From Dyella lutea (GTDB lineage Bacteria; Pseudomonadota; Gammaproteobacteria; Xanthomonadales; Rhodanobacteraceae), in the NCBI RefSeq assembly GCF_024158035.1, contig NZ_JAMZEK010000003.1, positions 558,001 through 622,000 of the forward strand: a stretch of 64,000 bases of DNA, given 5' to 3'. A program made the position numbers and the translations under genes. Numbering within the stretch: the stretch's first letter is position 1; every line of letters starts with the position of its first letter. The notes beneath the pieces are model-generated. The model searched no databases, was not told the DNA's origin, and saw only the letters and a program-made list of their open reading frames with translations. This document shows, in pieces, positions 36,918 to 44,693 of this stretch.

Positions 36918-37307
36918 TCAAGCTCCGCTCGAAAGGCGTTTAAGGCGACGCCGCTGGACCTCGCGGACCATCATAGTGACCAGGAAGATCATGATGGTGG
37001 CGACGACGCCGAAACCGGCCCCTACCAGGAAGGGCTGGGCCGTCATGCGGATGAAGCCCTGGTCGTAGGTCCAGCTGATGAAGGTCCAGGAGTGGTTGTA
37101 GCGGAACATGCTGTAGTTCCACCACGACCAGGCCAGCCACCCACAGACAAGAATCGCCCGGCTGAGCAAGCGGCCCCAAGGAGCCGCGGCGCGCAGGACA
37201 TTCCCGAGCGTGTCCTCCCTCAAAAGGCTCACCTCCTGTGGCGTAGCGGCCTCAGCAAGGAGGGCGCGGAGGCGTCGGACCTTCTCCGTGTCGTGGTTTT
37301 CGCTCAT
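36918..37307 (-). CDS. small phage membrane protein, unknown function
   Basis: 129 aa. Charged N-terminal helix (EKVRRLRALLAEAATPQEVSLL), two transmembrane segments (about 49-66, LSRAILVCGWLAWSWW; about 93-113, FLVGAGFGVVATIMIFLVTMM) and a basic C-terminus. It is the last gene before the phage left end, behind the repressor gene on the same strand, so it should be expressed in the lysogen. This position suits a superinfection-exclusion or host-fitness gene; no family was recognised. Confidence 0.7.
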   Translation of the reverse strand: MSENHDTEKVRRLRALLAEAATPQEVSLLREDTLGNVLRAAAPWGRLLSRAILVCGWLAWSWWNYSMFRYNHSWTFISWTYDQGFIRMTAQPFLVGAGFGVVATIMIFLVTMMVREVQRRRLKRLSSGA

Positions 37308-37316
37308 GTTGCTGGT

Positions 37317-37628
37317 TCAGCGAGCCGGGGGAACCCCAATAGGATCACAGGCTGCGTCAATCGCAACGCCAGCCGCAGCGAGCCGGTCGACCAGGTGCTC
37401 CAACTGGTCCAGTTCCAGCCCGGTAATCGCCTCGCAGCCCGCGCCGTACACGAACGCGTCCAGAGTGACCTCCAGCGAGTACCGCGCGGCCAGCAGCCGG
37501 GCCTGCTGTATCAAGTATTTTCGCCGGATCGTGCCCAGCGGGCCGCGCCTGCGCGCCATTTCCACGTGATCGGGCACCCTTGCCTCCTGGAGCAAGCGGC
37601 GCACCGCTGAAACCTTCGCTTCTTTCAT
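37317..37628 (-). CDS. small phage protein, unknown function
   Basis: 103 aa from ATG 37628 with GGGGGC upstream. Basic N-terminal half and a C-terminal helix pattern LELDQLEHLVDRLAAAGVAIDAACDPIGVPPAR that is common in small phage and genomic-island proteins. It lies between the repressor gene (25 bases) and the membrane protein gene (9 bases): one leftward transcription unit. Function unknown. Confidence 0.7.
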   Translation of the reverse strand: MKEAKVSAVRRLLQEARVPDHVEMARRRGPLGTIRRKYLIQQARLLAARYSLEVTLDAFVYGAGCEAITGLELDQLEHLVDRLAAAGVAIDAACDPIGVPPAR

Positions 37629-37653
37629 CCATAGCCCCCTTTGGCCCAGTGAT

Positions 37654-38271
37654 TCAAGCCGCGGCGGCGCGCGCGAAGCGCAGCACCTTGGCCTCCGGCA
37701 GCCCTTCCTCCAGGAGTTCGTAGATCAGGGTGACCAGCTCGGCGTGCTTGTCCGGCGGCAGCTCCCTGTTACCTAGCGCCTCGCTGGCCAGCTGCAGCGC
37801 GATCTTCAAATCCTCGCGTCTCACCGCCTGCGAGGCACGTTCTTGCGGCTCCTGGGCGGTGGCCAAGCCTGCAACGAAGCCCTTCAGAGCTGCATCGCGC
37901 CTACGGTAGGCCGCCTTCACAGCTTCATCGTCCGGATCGCCCAGGACGATCATCTGGGTGTCGCGTTCGGCCTCCGTCATCTCCGATTCCCACATCGGCG
38001 GAACGCCACCGAGCAGCCACGCCAACGACACTCCCGTGCCTTTCGCCAGCGCCAAACAGCGCTCGACTGAGGGCTCTGCGCCATCGATCCACTTCCTCAC
38101 CGCGGTTTCGGACGATCCACTCCGTCGAGCGACCTCAGCAACCGAACCAAAGTGCTGAACAAGCGCGTTCGTCCTGCCGGAGAACGAGCCAAGGTTCGCG
38201 CCTGAAACCTTGGCCGGACCGTGAGAAGCCCCGTCCCGAGCCAATGTTGAACCTAACTTTCTGTTTTTCAT
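37654..38271 (-). CDS. prophage repressor, Cro/CI-type HTH
   Basis: 205 aa from ATG 38271 (GGAG 12 bases upstream). An N-terminal region with an HTH (VQHFGSVAEVARRSGSSETAVRKWIDGAEPSVERCLALAKGTGVSLAWLLGG, residues ~33-85) is followed by an acidic/helical C-terminal half with no S24 peptidase Ser/Lys dyad. So it is unlikely to be RecA-cleaved; Mu-type repressors are likewise not SOS-cleaved. Divergent from the Ner-like gene over a 150-base operator region. Confidence 0.8.
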   Translation of the reverse strand: MKNRKLGSTLARDGASHGPAKVSGANLGSFSGRTNALVQHFGSVAEVARRSGSSETAVRKWIDGAEPSVERCLALAKGTGVSLAWLLGGVPPMWESEMTEAERDTQMIVLGDPDDEAVKAAYRRRDAALKGFVAGLATAQEPQERASQAVRREDLKIALQLASEALGNRELPPDKHAELVTLIYELLEEGLPEAKVLRFARAAAA

Positions 38272-38421
38272 GACCAGTGGCTCCACATGTCGCCGCGGCG
38301 GGCCGTTCCCTAACTTTGGTTTTGAATGTGTCGAACCCCTGGTGTTGACAGCCACACCAAAGTGACTAATATCTGCACCGTAGATAGGAAAACTTTGTTT
38401 GCCACACATCAGGGGACAACG
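38272..38421. promoter_or_regulatory. prophage operator/early promoter region
   Basis: Rightward promoter TTGACA (38345-38350), 16 bases, TAATAT (38367-38372). A motif AACTTT-n(1-3)-GTTTT recurs: CTAACTTTGGTTTTG near 38313, AAAACTTTGTTTGCC near 38391, CTAACTTTCTGTTTTTC at the repressor start (38252-38268), and a reversed CACCAAAGTG at 38354. These are likely binding sites of the repressor and/or the Ner-like protein. Confidence 0.65.
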
Positions 38422-38676
38422 ATGCAAAAAATCGCGCAGGCTCTGACGCCCGATCAGGTACGAAATCGGCTGCGAAGCCAAGGCAAGACCCTCACCGAGT
38501 GGGCGGTCGAGCATGGCTATCGCCGCCAGGACGTCTACCGGGTCATGGGCGGTCAATCCAAGGCGCGCTTCGGTCTCGGCCACGAAATTGCAGTGGCCCT
38601 TGGCCTGAAGGTGCCGGCGAATGAGCCTAGCACCCCACTCGGCGACCGCAATACGCAGCAGCGCTCGGTCGCATAG
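38422..38676 (+). CDS. Ner-like DNA-binding protein (BcepMu gp16 family)
   Basis: 84 aa, ATG 38422 with AGGGGA nine bases upstream; the frame upstream crosses the promoter. The sequence TPDQVRNRLRSQGKTLTEWAVEHGYRRQDVYRVMGGQSKARFGLGHEIAVALGLK fits the BcepMu gp16 family of HTH proteins. It takes the place of Mu Ner, the early negative regulator. First gene of the rightward early operon. Confidence 0.85.
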   Translation: MQKIAQALTPDQVRNRLRSQGKTLTEWAVEHGYRRQDVYRVMGGQSKARFGLGHEIAVALGLKVPANEPSTPLGDRNTQQRSVA

Positions 38677-38678
38677 AC

Positions 38679-39128
38679 ATGGGCGGTATTCGTTCGCGTA
38701 CGTCGGGCGGGCACACGGGCGACCTGTTCGCCATTCCCGTGCCCGCCAGCCCACTGCCGGGCTCGATGGACTACCGGGCCGTCGTCGCCCACCTGGTGGC
38801 CAGCATGATCGCCGAGAGCGGGCTCACCCGGTATGCGATTGCCGCCCAGGTCAGCGAGCTGGTGAACAAGGACGTCAGCAAGTACATGCTGGACGCCTAC
38901 ACCGCCGAGAGCCGCGACGAGTTCAACGCGCCGGCCTGGCTGCTGCCCGTCATCGAGACGGTGTGCAAATCCCACCTGTATTCCAACTGGCTTGCCGAGA
39001 TCCGCGGCGGCCGGCTGCTGATCGGCCGCGACGCGCTCGCCGCCGAGCTGGGCCGCATCGAGCGCCAGCGCGACGAGCTGGGCACCCAAGCCCGCACCAT
39101 CAAAGAGCAGCTGAGGAAGGTGCGGTGA
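38679..39128 (+). CDS. early phage protein upstream of the transposase
   Basis: 149 aa, ATG 38679, two bases after the previous stop; its own stop overlaps the transposase start (TGATG). The central helical segment (VAHLVASMIAESGLTRYAIAAQVSELVNKDVSKYMLDAYTAE) looks like an HTH, and the C-terminal part (LAAELGRIERQRDELGTQARTIKEQLRKV) is a coiled coil. Similar proteins sit here in BcepMu/B3-type phages. A DNA-binding or transposase-accessory role is inferred. Confidence 0.7.
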   Translation: MGGIRSRTSGGHTGDLFAIPVPASPLPGSMDYRAVVAHLVASMIAESGLTRYAIAAQVSELVNKDVSKYMLDAYTAESRDEFNAPAWLLPVIETVCKSHLYSNWLAEIRGGRLLIGRDALAAELGRIERQRDELGTQARTIKEQLRKVR

Positions 39129-41086
39129 TGGCCGACGGAAATGCCGCACAGTCCTGGTTCGCCGCTGCCTCGTTAGAGGGTCTTCCAGGGCTTCCATCTG
39201 ACCGAAGTGCGCTGATCAAGATGGCCAAGCGCCTGAACTGGCAGTCGCGCCCGCGAGCTGGACGTGGCGGTGGCCGAGAGTACGCCTTCAGCTCCCTGCC
39301 CACCCACGTGCAGGCCGCGCTGCTACTGCGCGAGCGCCCAGCCATCGAGCCCAAGCCGCGCGTGAACAAGCTGGCCCCCAGCGACGCCCAGCTCCGCTCA
39401 GCCTGGCAGCGCTACGAGCAGGCCAAGCAACCCATGCGGGACATCGCCGCGCAGCGCGTGAAGGCGCTGGACACAGTGGCCCAGCTCATGCGGCACGGCC
39501 ACTCGCTGATGGACGCCCGCGCCATCGTCGGCGCGCAGCTGCAGCGCGACGGCATGCGCGGAGGCAGCGCCGCCAGCATCGCCCGGTGGCAGAAAGACGT
39601 GGCCCACGCCCAGCCGCACGACCGCCTGGCGCTGCTGCTGCCGCACTACACCGGCCGCACCGCCACGGCCGAGATCGAGCCGGAAGCGTGGGAGCTGTTC
39701 AAGGCCGACTACCTGCGCCTGGAGCAGCCCACCGCCGCCGCCTGCTACGACCGCCTGCAGCGCATCGCCGCCGCCCGTGGCTGGCAGCTGCCGAGCCTGA
39801 AAACCTTCACGCGCCGCGTAGAGCGCGAGCTGCCCCGCGCCGTGCGCGTGCTGGCTCGCGAAGGTGACGAAGCCCTAGCCCGCACCTACCCGGCGCAGGA
39901 ACGCGACCGCAGCCACATGGTGGCGATGCAGGGCGTGAACGCCGACGGCCACCGCTGGGACGTGCGCGTGCGCTTCCCCGATGGCAACGAGGGCCGCGCG
40001 TGCATCGTCGCCTGGCAGGATCTCTACAGCGGAAAGATCCTCGCCTGGCGCCTGTGCGACCACGAATCCAGCGACGTGGTGCGCCTGAGTTTCGGCGACC
40101 TGGTGCGCCAGTACGGCATCCCCGGCTCGCTCTACCTGGACAACGGCCGCGCCTTCGCCAGCAAGTGGATGACCGGCGGCACACCCAACCGCTACCGCTT
40201 CAAGATCCGCGAGGAAGACCCGGCCGGCGTCATTACCACCCTCTGCGGTGCGGATAACGTCCACTGGGTCACCCCGTACCACGGCCAGGCCAAGCCCATC
40301 GAGCGCGCCTGGCTCGACTTCTGCGGCCGCATCGCCAAGCACCCAGCCTTTGCCGGCGCCTACGTCGGCAACAGCCCGGGCAACAAGCCGGCCAACTACG
40401 GCAGCCGCGTCATCGAGTGGGCCGAGTTCGAGCGCGTCGTCACCAGCGAGATTCACGCGCACAACGCGCGCCACGGCCGCCGCACCAAGGTATGCGCCGG
40501 ACGCAGCCTGGATGCCACCTTCGCGGCCAGCTACGCCCACGTCACCGCGCGCAAGGTCAGCGAGGAGCAGCTGCGCCAGCTCATGCTGGCCGCCGAGGCG
40601 GTCACCGCTGACCAGCGCGACGGCAGCGTGCGCCTGGACGGCAACCGCTACTGGACCGAGGCGCTCGCCGAGCATGCCGGCCGCAAGCTGGTGCTTCGCA
40701 TCGACCCGTTCCACCTGCAGGGCACCGCCCACGTGTATGCGCTCGACGGCACGTTCATCGCCGACGCGCCCTGCGTGGCCGCGGTCGGCTTCGCCGATAC
40801 CCAGGCCGCCCGCGAACACGCCCGCGGCCGCCAGCAGTTCAAGCGCGCCGCCAAAGACATGCTCGCCGCCCAGCGGCTTATGGACGCCGCCAGCGTCGCC
40901 GCGCAGCTGCCCGATGCCACACCACCGGCGCACGTCGCCGCCGCGGTCACCGCGCCGGTATTCGGCCTGCACGGCAAGAAGCCCGAGCGCGTGGAGCAGC
41001 CGAAGGCCACCGGAACCGAGGGGCCAAGCGCGCTCGACATGCTCATGTGGAAGCGCGCCCAGCAGATGAAAGACGACCAGTTCTAA
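39128..41086 (+). CDS. MuA-type DDE transposase
   Basis: 652 aa from ATG 39128, close to MuA length. N-terminal winged DNA-binding domain (SWFAAASLEGLPGLPSDRSALIKMAKRLNW) and end-binding domains, then the integrase-like core. Catalytic residues fall as D273 (NADGHRWDV), D338 (LDNGRAF) and E392 (GQAKPIERAW); MuA has D269, D336 and E392. LTRYGIP-like and TGGxPNRYRFK blocks are conserved. The C-terminal tail contacts MuB and ClpX in Mu. Drives integration and replicative transposition. Confidence 0.96.
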   Translation: MADGNAAQSWFAAASLEGLPGLPSDRSALIKMAKRLNWQSRPRAGRGGGREYAFSSLPTHVQAALLLRERPAIEPKPRVNKLAPSDAQLRSAWQRYEQAKQPMRDIAAQRVKALDTVAQLMRHGHSLMDARAIVGAQLQRDGMRGGSAASIARWQKDVAHAQPHDRLALLLPHYTGRTATAEIEPEAWELFKADYLRLEQPTAAACYDRLQRIAAARGWQLPSLKTFTRRVERELPRAVRVLAREGDEALARTYPAQERDRSHMVAMQGVNADGHRWDVRVRFPDGNEGRACIVAWQDLYSGKILAWRLCDHESSDVVRLSFGDLVRQYGIPGSLYLDNGRAFASKWMTGGTPNRYRFKIREEDPAGVITTLCGADNVHWVTPYHGQAKPIERAWLDFCGRIAKHPAFAGAYVGNSPGNKPANYGSRVIEWAEFERVVTSEIHAHNARHGRRTKVCAGRSLDATFAASYAHVTARKVSEEQLRQLMLAAEAVTADQRDGSVRLDGNRYWTEALAEHAGRKLVLRIDPFHLQGTAHVYALDGTFIADAPCVAAVGFADTQAAREHARGRQQFKRAAKDMLAAQRLMDAASVAAQLPDATPPAHVAAAVTAPVFGLHGKKPERVEQPKATGTEGPSALDMLMWKRAQQMKDDQF

Positions 41087-41155
41087 AGCGCCGCGGCGGT
41101 GCGCCAACACCGCCGCGACTAGTCAGCAGCACCCACCACCGAAGGGGAATCAACG

Positions 41156-42118
41156 ATGACCGACACCGCCAACGTCACCCAAATCTATCAGGGCGACGCC
41201 GAGCTGCGCGATCAGATCCGCAGCATCCTCACCACCGACAAGCGCCTCAGCCAGGCGCTGCTTTCCAAGGAAGCCGGCTTCAGCGCCGCCACGCTCAACC
41301 AGTGGCTGCTCGGAAAATATGCCGGCGACAACGAGTCGATCGACAACAAGCTGCGCATCTGGCTGGACGCCCACAACTCGCGCCGCGCGGCGCGCAACGC
41401 CATGCCGGTGGCGCCCGACTTCGTGGTCACGCCCACCGCCAAGCGCATCCTGGGCACGCTCGGCTACGCGCAGATGGCCGGCGATATGGCCGTGATCTAT
41501 GGCAACCCGGGCGTCAGCAAGTCCGACACCAACAAGTACTACAGCAAGAACAGCCCGAACGTCTGGATCGCCACCATGACGCCCAGCACCTCCGGCGTGG
41601 TCACCGCCCTGCAGGAGATCGCCGAGGCGCTGGGTCTGGATGCGGATGGCGGTGCGCGCGCCATCAAGAAGCGCATCTGCAAGCGAGTGCTCGATACCAA
41701 CGGCCTGCTCATCTGCGACGAAGCGCAGCACCTGTCCGTCGCGGCCCTGGACGAAATCCGCGCCATCCACGACGCCACCGGCGTCGCCATCGCCCTGGTG
41801 GGCAACGAGGGCGTGTTCGCCCGCATGCACGGCGGCCGCGAGGCCACCAAGCTGGACCGCCTGCAGAGCCGCATCGGCAAGCGCCTCAAGATCCCGCAGG
41901 CGACAACCGAGGACATCAAGGCGCTGATCGCCGCCTGGGGGATCACCGACGAAAAGTGCGAGCGCACCCTGGTCGAGATCGCCCGCCGCCCCGGCGCACT
42001 GCGCACCCTCACCAAGACCTTGCGCCTGGCCAGCATGTACGCGGCGGCCGAGGGTCGCGCGGTGTGCTGCGAAGACGTGCGCGCCGCCGCCACCGAGCTG
42101 ATGGACGGCGGCAAATGA
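41156..42118 (+). CDS. MuB-type AAA+ ATPase (target selection)
   Basis: 320 aa. N-terminal HTH (QALLSKEAGFSAATLNQWLLGKYAGD, residues ~33-58) then an AAA+ domain with Walker A GNPGVSKS (about 122-129), Walker B LLICDEAQHL and sensor-1 ALVGNEG. The usual Gly before the Walker Lys is Ser. MuB binds target DNA and stimulates MuA. Lies 69 bases behind the transposase gene. Confidence 0.92.
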   Translation: MTDTANVTQIYQGDAELRDQIRSILTTDKRLSQALLSKEAGFSAATLNQWLLGKYAGDNESIDNKLRIWLDAHNSRRAARNAMPVAPDFVVTPTAKRILGTLGYAQMAGDMAVIYGNPGVSKSDTNKYYSKNSPNVWIATMTPSTSGVVTALQEIAEALGLDADGGARAIKKRICKRVLDTNGLLICDEAQHLSVAALDEIRAIHDATGVAIALVGNEGVFARMHGGREATKLDRLQSRIGKRLKIPQATTEDIKALIAAWGITDEKCERTLVEIARRPGALRTLTKTLRLASMYAAAEGRAVCCEDVRAAATELMDGGK

Positions 42119-42315
42119 GCGCGCCGCCGCTCACCGTCCAGCCGCTGTCGTTGCGTGAGCAGGCCCGGCTCACCGGCCTGATCGACGCCCTGGCCGGCTA
42201 CCTCGGCAAGCCGGGCGACTGGGGCTACGACACGCAGCTGGGGCTGTTCACCATCCAGGTGCTGGCGATCCGGCAGCAGCTGAAAGCCGCCACGCCCGAG
42301 CCGGCCGCGGGGTAG
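42115..42315 (+). CDS. small early phage protein
   Basis: 66 aa; ATG 42115 overlaps the MuB stop (ATGA). One helical domain (LREQARLTGLIDALAGYLG...TIQVLAIRQQLKA), no known family. Translational coupling supports it as a real gene. Confidence 0.6.
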   Translation: MSAPPLTVQPLSLREQARLTGLIDALAGYLGKPGDWGYDTQLGLFTIQVLAIRQQLKAATPEPAAG

Positions 42316-42320
42316 CCGCC

Positions 42321-42692
42321 ATGCAAGCCGACCTGTTCTGCAGCAACGACATGACGCCCGACGCGGTGCTGGCGGAACTGCAGCACAGCGTCGGCGAAGC
42401 ACGCGGGCGCACCGCCGACGAGCTGGTGCTGGCCATCACCGGCCGGCGCAGCGAGGCCCAGCAGCGCCGTCTGCGCCAGGTGATCGAGGCCCTGCGCCTG
42501 CAGGGGCACCGCATCTGCGCCGACCCGACCCACGGCTACTACCTGGCCGCCACCGACCACGAGCTCGACCGGTCCTGCAGCTTCCTGCTGAGCCGGGCCA
42601 TGACCACCCTCCGACAGATCAGCGCGATGAAGCGCGTGGCCCTGCCGGACCTGCACGGGCAGCTGGGGCTGCCCCTGGAGCCAACACCATGA
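42321..42692 (+). CDS. phage winged-helix protein
   Basis: 123 aa. Residues ~30-75 (TADELVLAITGRRSEAQQRRLRQVIEALRLQGHRICADPTHGYYLA) form a winged-helix pattern seen in many Mu-like and other prophage early proteins; the tail has RAMTTLRQISAMKRVALPDL. A regulatory or replication-accessory role is likely, unproven. Confidence 0.7.
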   Translation: MQADLFCSNDMTPDAVLAELQHSVGEARGRTADELVLAITGRRSEAQQRRLRQVIEALRLQGHRICADPTHGYYLAATDHELDRSCSFLLSRAMTTLRQISAMKRVALPDLHGQLGLPLEPTP

Positions 42693-43012
42693 ACCAGCAT
42701 TCGAAGAAGCTTCGCCGCGCCATCGAGCTGTGGTTGAAGCGCCACAGCAACCTCACCGTGCAGTCGATGAAGAAGGCCAGCGCCTGCATCGCGTTCCTGC
42801 AGCTGCACGGCTGCATCGTCCAGCAGGTCACCGTGCGCAAAGACCACGTGATCATCGACATCGACCAGCCTGGACCGTGGCTCAAAGGCTCCATCCACAT
42901 CACCCGCGTGCATGGCAGCGTGCGCCAGGTGGTGAAGACCACCTCGGTGCGCGGTTGCCAGGTGAACTGGATCGAGCTCGAGCAGCACCAGCTGCTGCGG
43001 CGGGAGGGCTGA
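42689..43012 (+). CDS. hypothetical early phage protein
   Basis: 107 aa; ATG 42689 overlaps the previous stop. Basic N-terminal half (KKLRRAIELWLKRHSNLTVQSMKKAS) and a beta-rich remainder (IVQQVTVRKDHVIIDIDQP). No family recognised. Confidence 0.6.
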   Translation: MNQHSKKLRRAIELWLKRHSNLTVQSMKKASACIAFLQLHGCIVQQVTVRKDHVIIDIDQPGPWLKGSIHITRVHGSVRQVVKTTSVRGCQVNWIELEQHQLLRREG

Positions 43013-43015
43013 GCC

Positions 43016-43234
43016 ATGACCTTCGATGACGACTTCCTGCAGATCAACTTCCAGGGCGGCACACGGCGCGTGCTGTGCAAGTCAATCGGGGTCGACTGGC
43101 CTCCCCCCGAGAAACTCAGCTTTCAGGGCTTCGCCCTGGAGCGGGTCAGGTTTTCCCAAGTGTCGGACGATGATCGAGCCGGCATGGAATTCCTGATGCG
43201 CGGCGCTGAATACAACGTCGCCGCGGAGGGCTGA
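43016..43234 (+). CDS. hypothetical early phage protein
   Basis: 72 aa, acidic, no cysteine pair or membrane segment (MTFDDDFLQINFQGGTRRV). Packed 3 bases behind and 3 bases ahead of its neighbours. Function unknown. Confidence 0.55.
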   Translation: MTFDDDFLQINFQGGTRRVLCKSIGVDWPPPEKLSFQGFALERVRFSQVSDDDRAGMEFLMRGAEYNVAAEG

Positions 43235-43237
43235 GCC

Positions 43238-43972
43238 ATGTCCACCGCTCCCGCAGACGTCCTGCGCTACCTCGGCAACTGTGATCACCCGATCGACGTG
43301 CAGGTGCTGGCCAGCGCGCTCGACACCGCCGACATCAAGGGCCTCAACTACACCCTGGGCAACCTCGTGCGCTCTCACCAGGTAGAGAGGCATCACAAGG
43401 GCGACGGCATCCTGCGCTATTCGATTCATGGCGTGGGGCCGGCCGCGTCCCCTGCGCCGGCACCGGCACCAACCCCAGCCCCAGCCCCTGCACCTGCACC
43501 TGCACCTGCACCTGCGCCAGTCGCCGCGAAGCCAAAAGCCGAAGCTCCAGCCCATCCGGTGCGCAAGGAGTCCACCGCCAAGGCCGTGCGCGACTACATC
43601 GCACGGGTCGGCCGCGCCGTCACCATCAGGGAGCTGGAAACCGAGCTGCCCGACCACAAGCCCGCGGCCATCAGCAGCTCGGTCCACCAGGCCGTGAAGG
43701 ACAAGCGGCTGATCTCCCGCCGCATCCTCGGCACCAAGCGCGCCGAGTACCTGCTGCCGCCCGAGGTCGGCCTGGTGGCGGCGCTCGACCAGCGAACCAG
43801 CAGCAGCGACGACCGAAGCACGCTGGTCGCCAAGCTCACCTGTGCCCTGAAGTCGGCCGAGGCCGCCCGGGACTCCTACCTGCAGGCCGTGATCGGCAGC
43901 CAGCCGACCTGGCAGGCGCTGGAGACCAACGTGCAGCTGGTGCGCGAGGCGCTGGAGGCGCTGCAGCCATGA
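43238..43972 (+). CDS. two-domain helix-turn-helix-like phage protein with Ala-Pro linker
   Basis: 244 aa. Residues 1-65 look like a small winged helix (DVLRYLGNCDHPIDVQVLASAL...VERHHKGDGILRYSI). Then comes an Ala-Pro repeat linker (~70-95) encoded by 6-base tandem units. A second winged-helix-like domain follows (~110-170: AVRDYIARVGRAVTIRELETELPDHKPAAISSSVHQAVKDKRLISRR), and a helical tail. Probably DNA-binding; no named family. Confidence 0.65.
   Translation: MSTAPADVLRYLGNCDHPIDVQVLASALDTADIKGLNYTLGNLVRSHQVERHHKGDGILRYSIHGVGPAASPAPAPAPTPAPAPAPAPAPAPAPVAAKPKAEAPAHPVRKESTAKAVRDYIARVGRAVTIRELETELPDHKPAAISSSVHQAVKDKRLISRRILGTKRAEYLLPPEVGLVAALDQRTSSSDDRSTLVAKLTCALKSAEAARDSYLQAVIGSQPTWQALETNVQLVREALEALQP
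43489..43517 (+). repeat. tandem CACCTG hexamer repeat
   Basis: About five copies of GCACCT in a row, within a longer (CC/GCN) Ala-Pro stretch (43452-43520). In-frame length change would alter only the linker of the encoded protein. Confidence 0.8.
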
Positions 43973-44085
43973 CCGACCCCGACGACGAGTTGCCGCCCTG
44001 GCTGGGCGAGCGCCTGCGGCAAACCACCCACGACATCCACCGCGCCGCCGCCGAGGCCGCGCAAGACGAGGAAGACCATGACTGA
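43969..44085 (+). CDS. very small acidic phage protein
   Basis: 38 aa (MTDPDDELPPWLGERLRQT...). ATG 43969 overlaps the previous stop (ATGA), and the stop overlaps the next start by eight bases. Too short to classify; the overlaps on both sides argue that it is translated. Confidence 0.45.
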   Translation: MTDPDDELPPWLGERLRQTTHDIHRAAAEAAQDEEDHD

Positions 44086-44692
44086 CACCACCATCCCCCA
44101 CGGCCATCGCAAGGACGCCCAGGGCCGCCTCGTGCCCGAGAGCCAGATCAAGCCGATCGACAAAGCCCGCGACGAGCTGGTGAAAGAGCTGTTCAACAAG
44201 GCCCAGGCCGTGCACGACGCCATCAAGGCGTTCAAGCGCGCCGCCTTCAACGACATCGCGGCCTTCGTCGAGCTGAGCGCCGAGGAGTACGGCGTGGCCC
44301 GCGGCGGACACAAGGGCAACGTGAGCCTGCTCAGCTTCGACGGCGAGCTGAAGGTGCTGCGTGCGATGGCCGACTCCATCCAGTTCGACGAGCGCCTGCA
44401 CGCGGCCAAGGAGCTGATCGACGAGTGCATCAAGGAATGGACCACCGATGCGCGCCCCGAGGTGGCCACCCTGGTGCAGGACGCCTTCCGCTCCGACCAG
44501 GCCGGCAAGATCCGCACCGGCAACGTGCTGGCCCTGCGCCGCCTGGACATCAAGGACGAGCGCTGGCTGCAGGCGATGGAGGCCATCGGCGACGCCGTGC
44601 AGGTAGTGGGCTCCAAGAGCTACGTGCGCTTCTACCACCGCGACCGCAACGGCCAGTACCGGCCGCTAGCGCTCAACATCGCGGAGGTGTGA
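44078..44692 (+). CDS. DUF3164 family protein
   Basis: 204 aa. The pattern DAQGRLVPESQIKPIDKARDELVKEL, FVELSAEEYG and LKVLRAMADSIQFDERLHAAKELIDEC matches DUF3164, found in the early region of Mu-like phages near MuB. Largely helical. Biochemical role unknown. Confidence 0.85.
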   Translation: MTDTTIPHGHRKDAQGRLVPESQIKPIDKARDELVKELFNKAQAVHDAIKAFKRAAFNDIAAFVELSAEEYGVARGGHKGNVSLLSFDGELKVLRAMADSIQFDERLHAAKELIDECIKEWTTDARPEVATLVQDAFRSDQAGKIRTGNVLALRRLDIKDERWLQAMEAIGDAVQVVGSKSYVRFYHRDRNGQYRPLALNIAEV

Positions 44693-44693
44693 C

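Noticed and set aside
43452-43520. CRISPR-like or satellite array
   Set aside because: The hexamer units are contiguous, have no spacers and encode Ala-Pro in frame.
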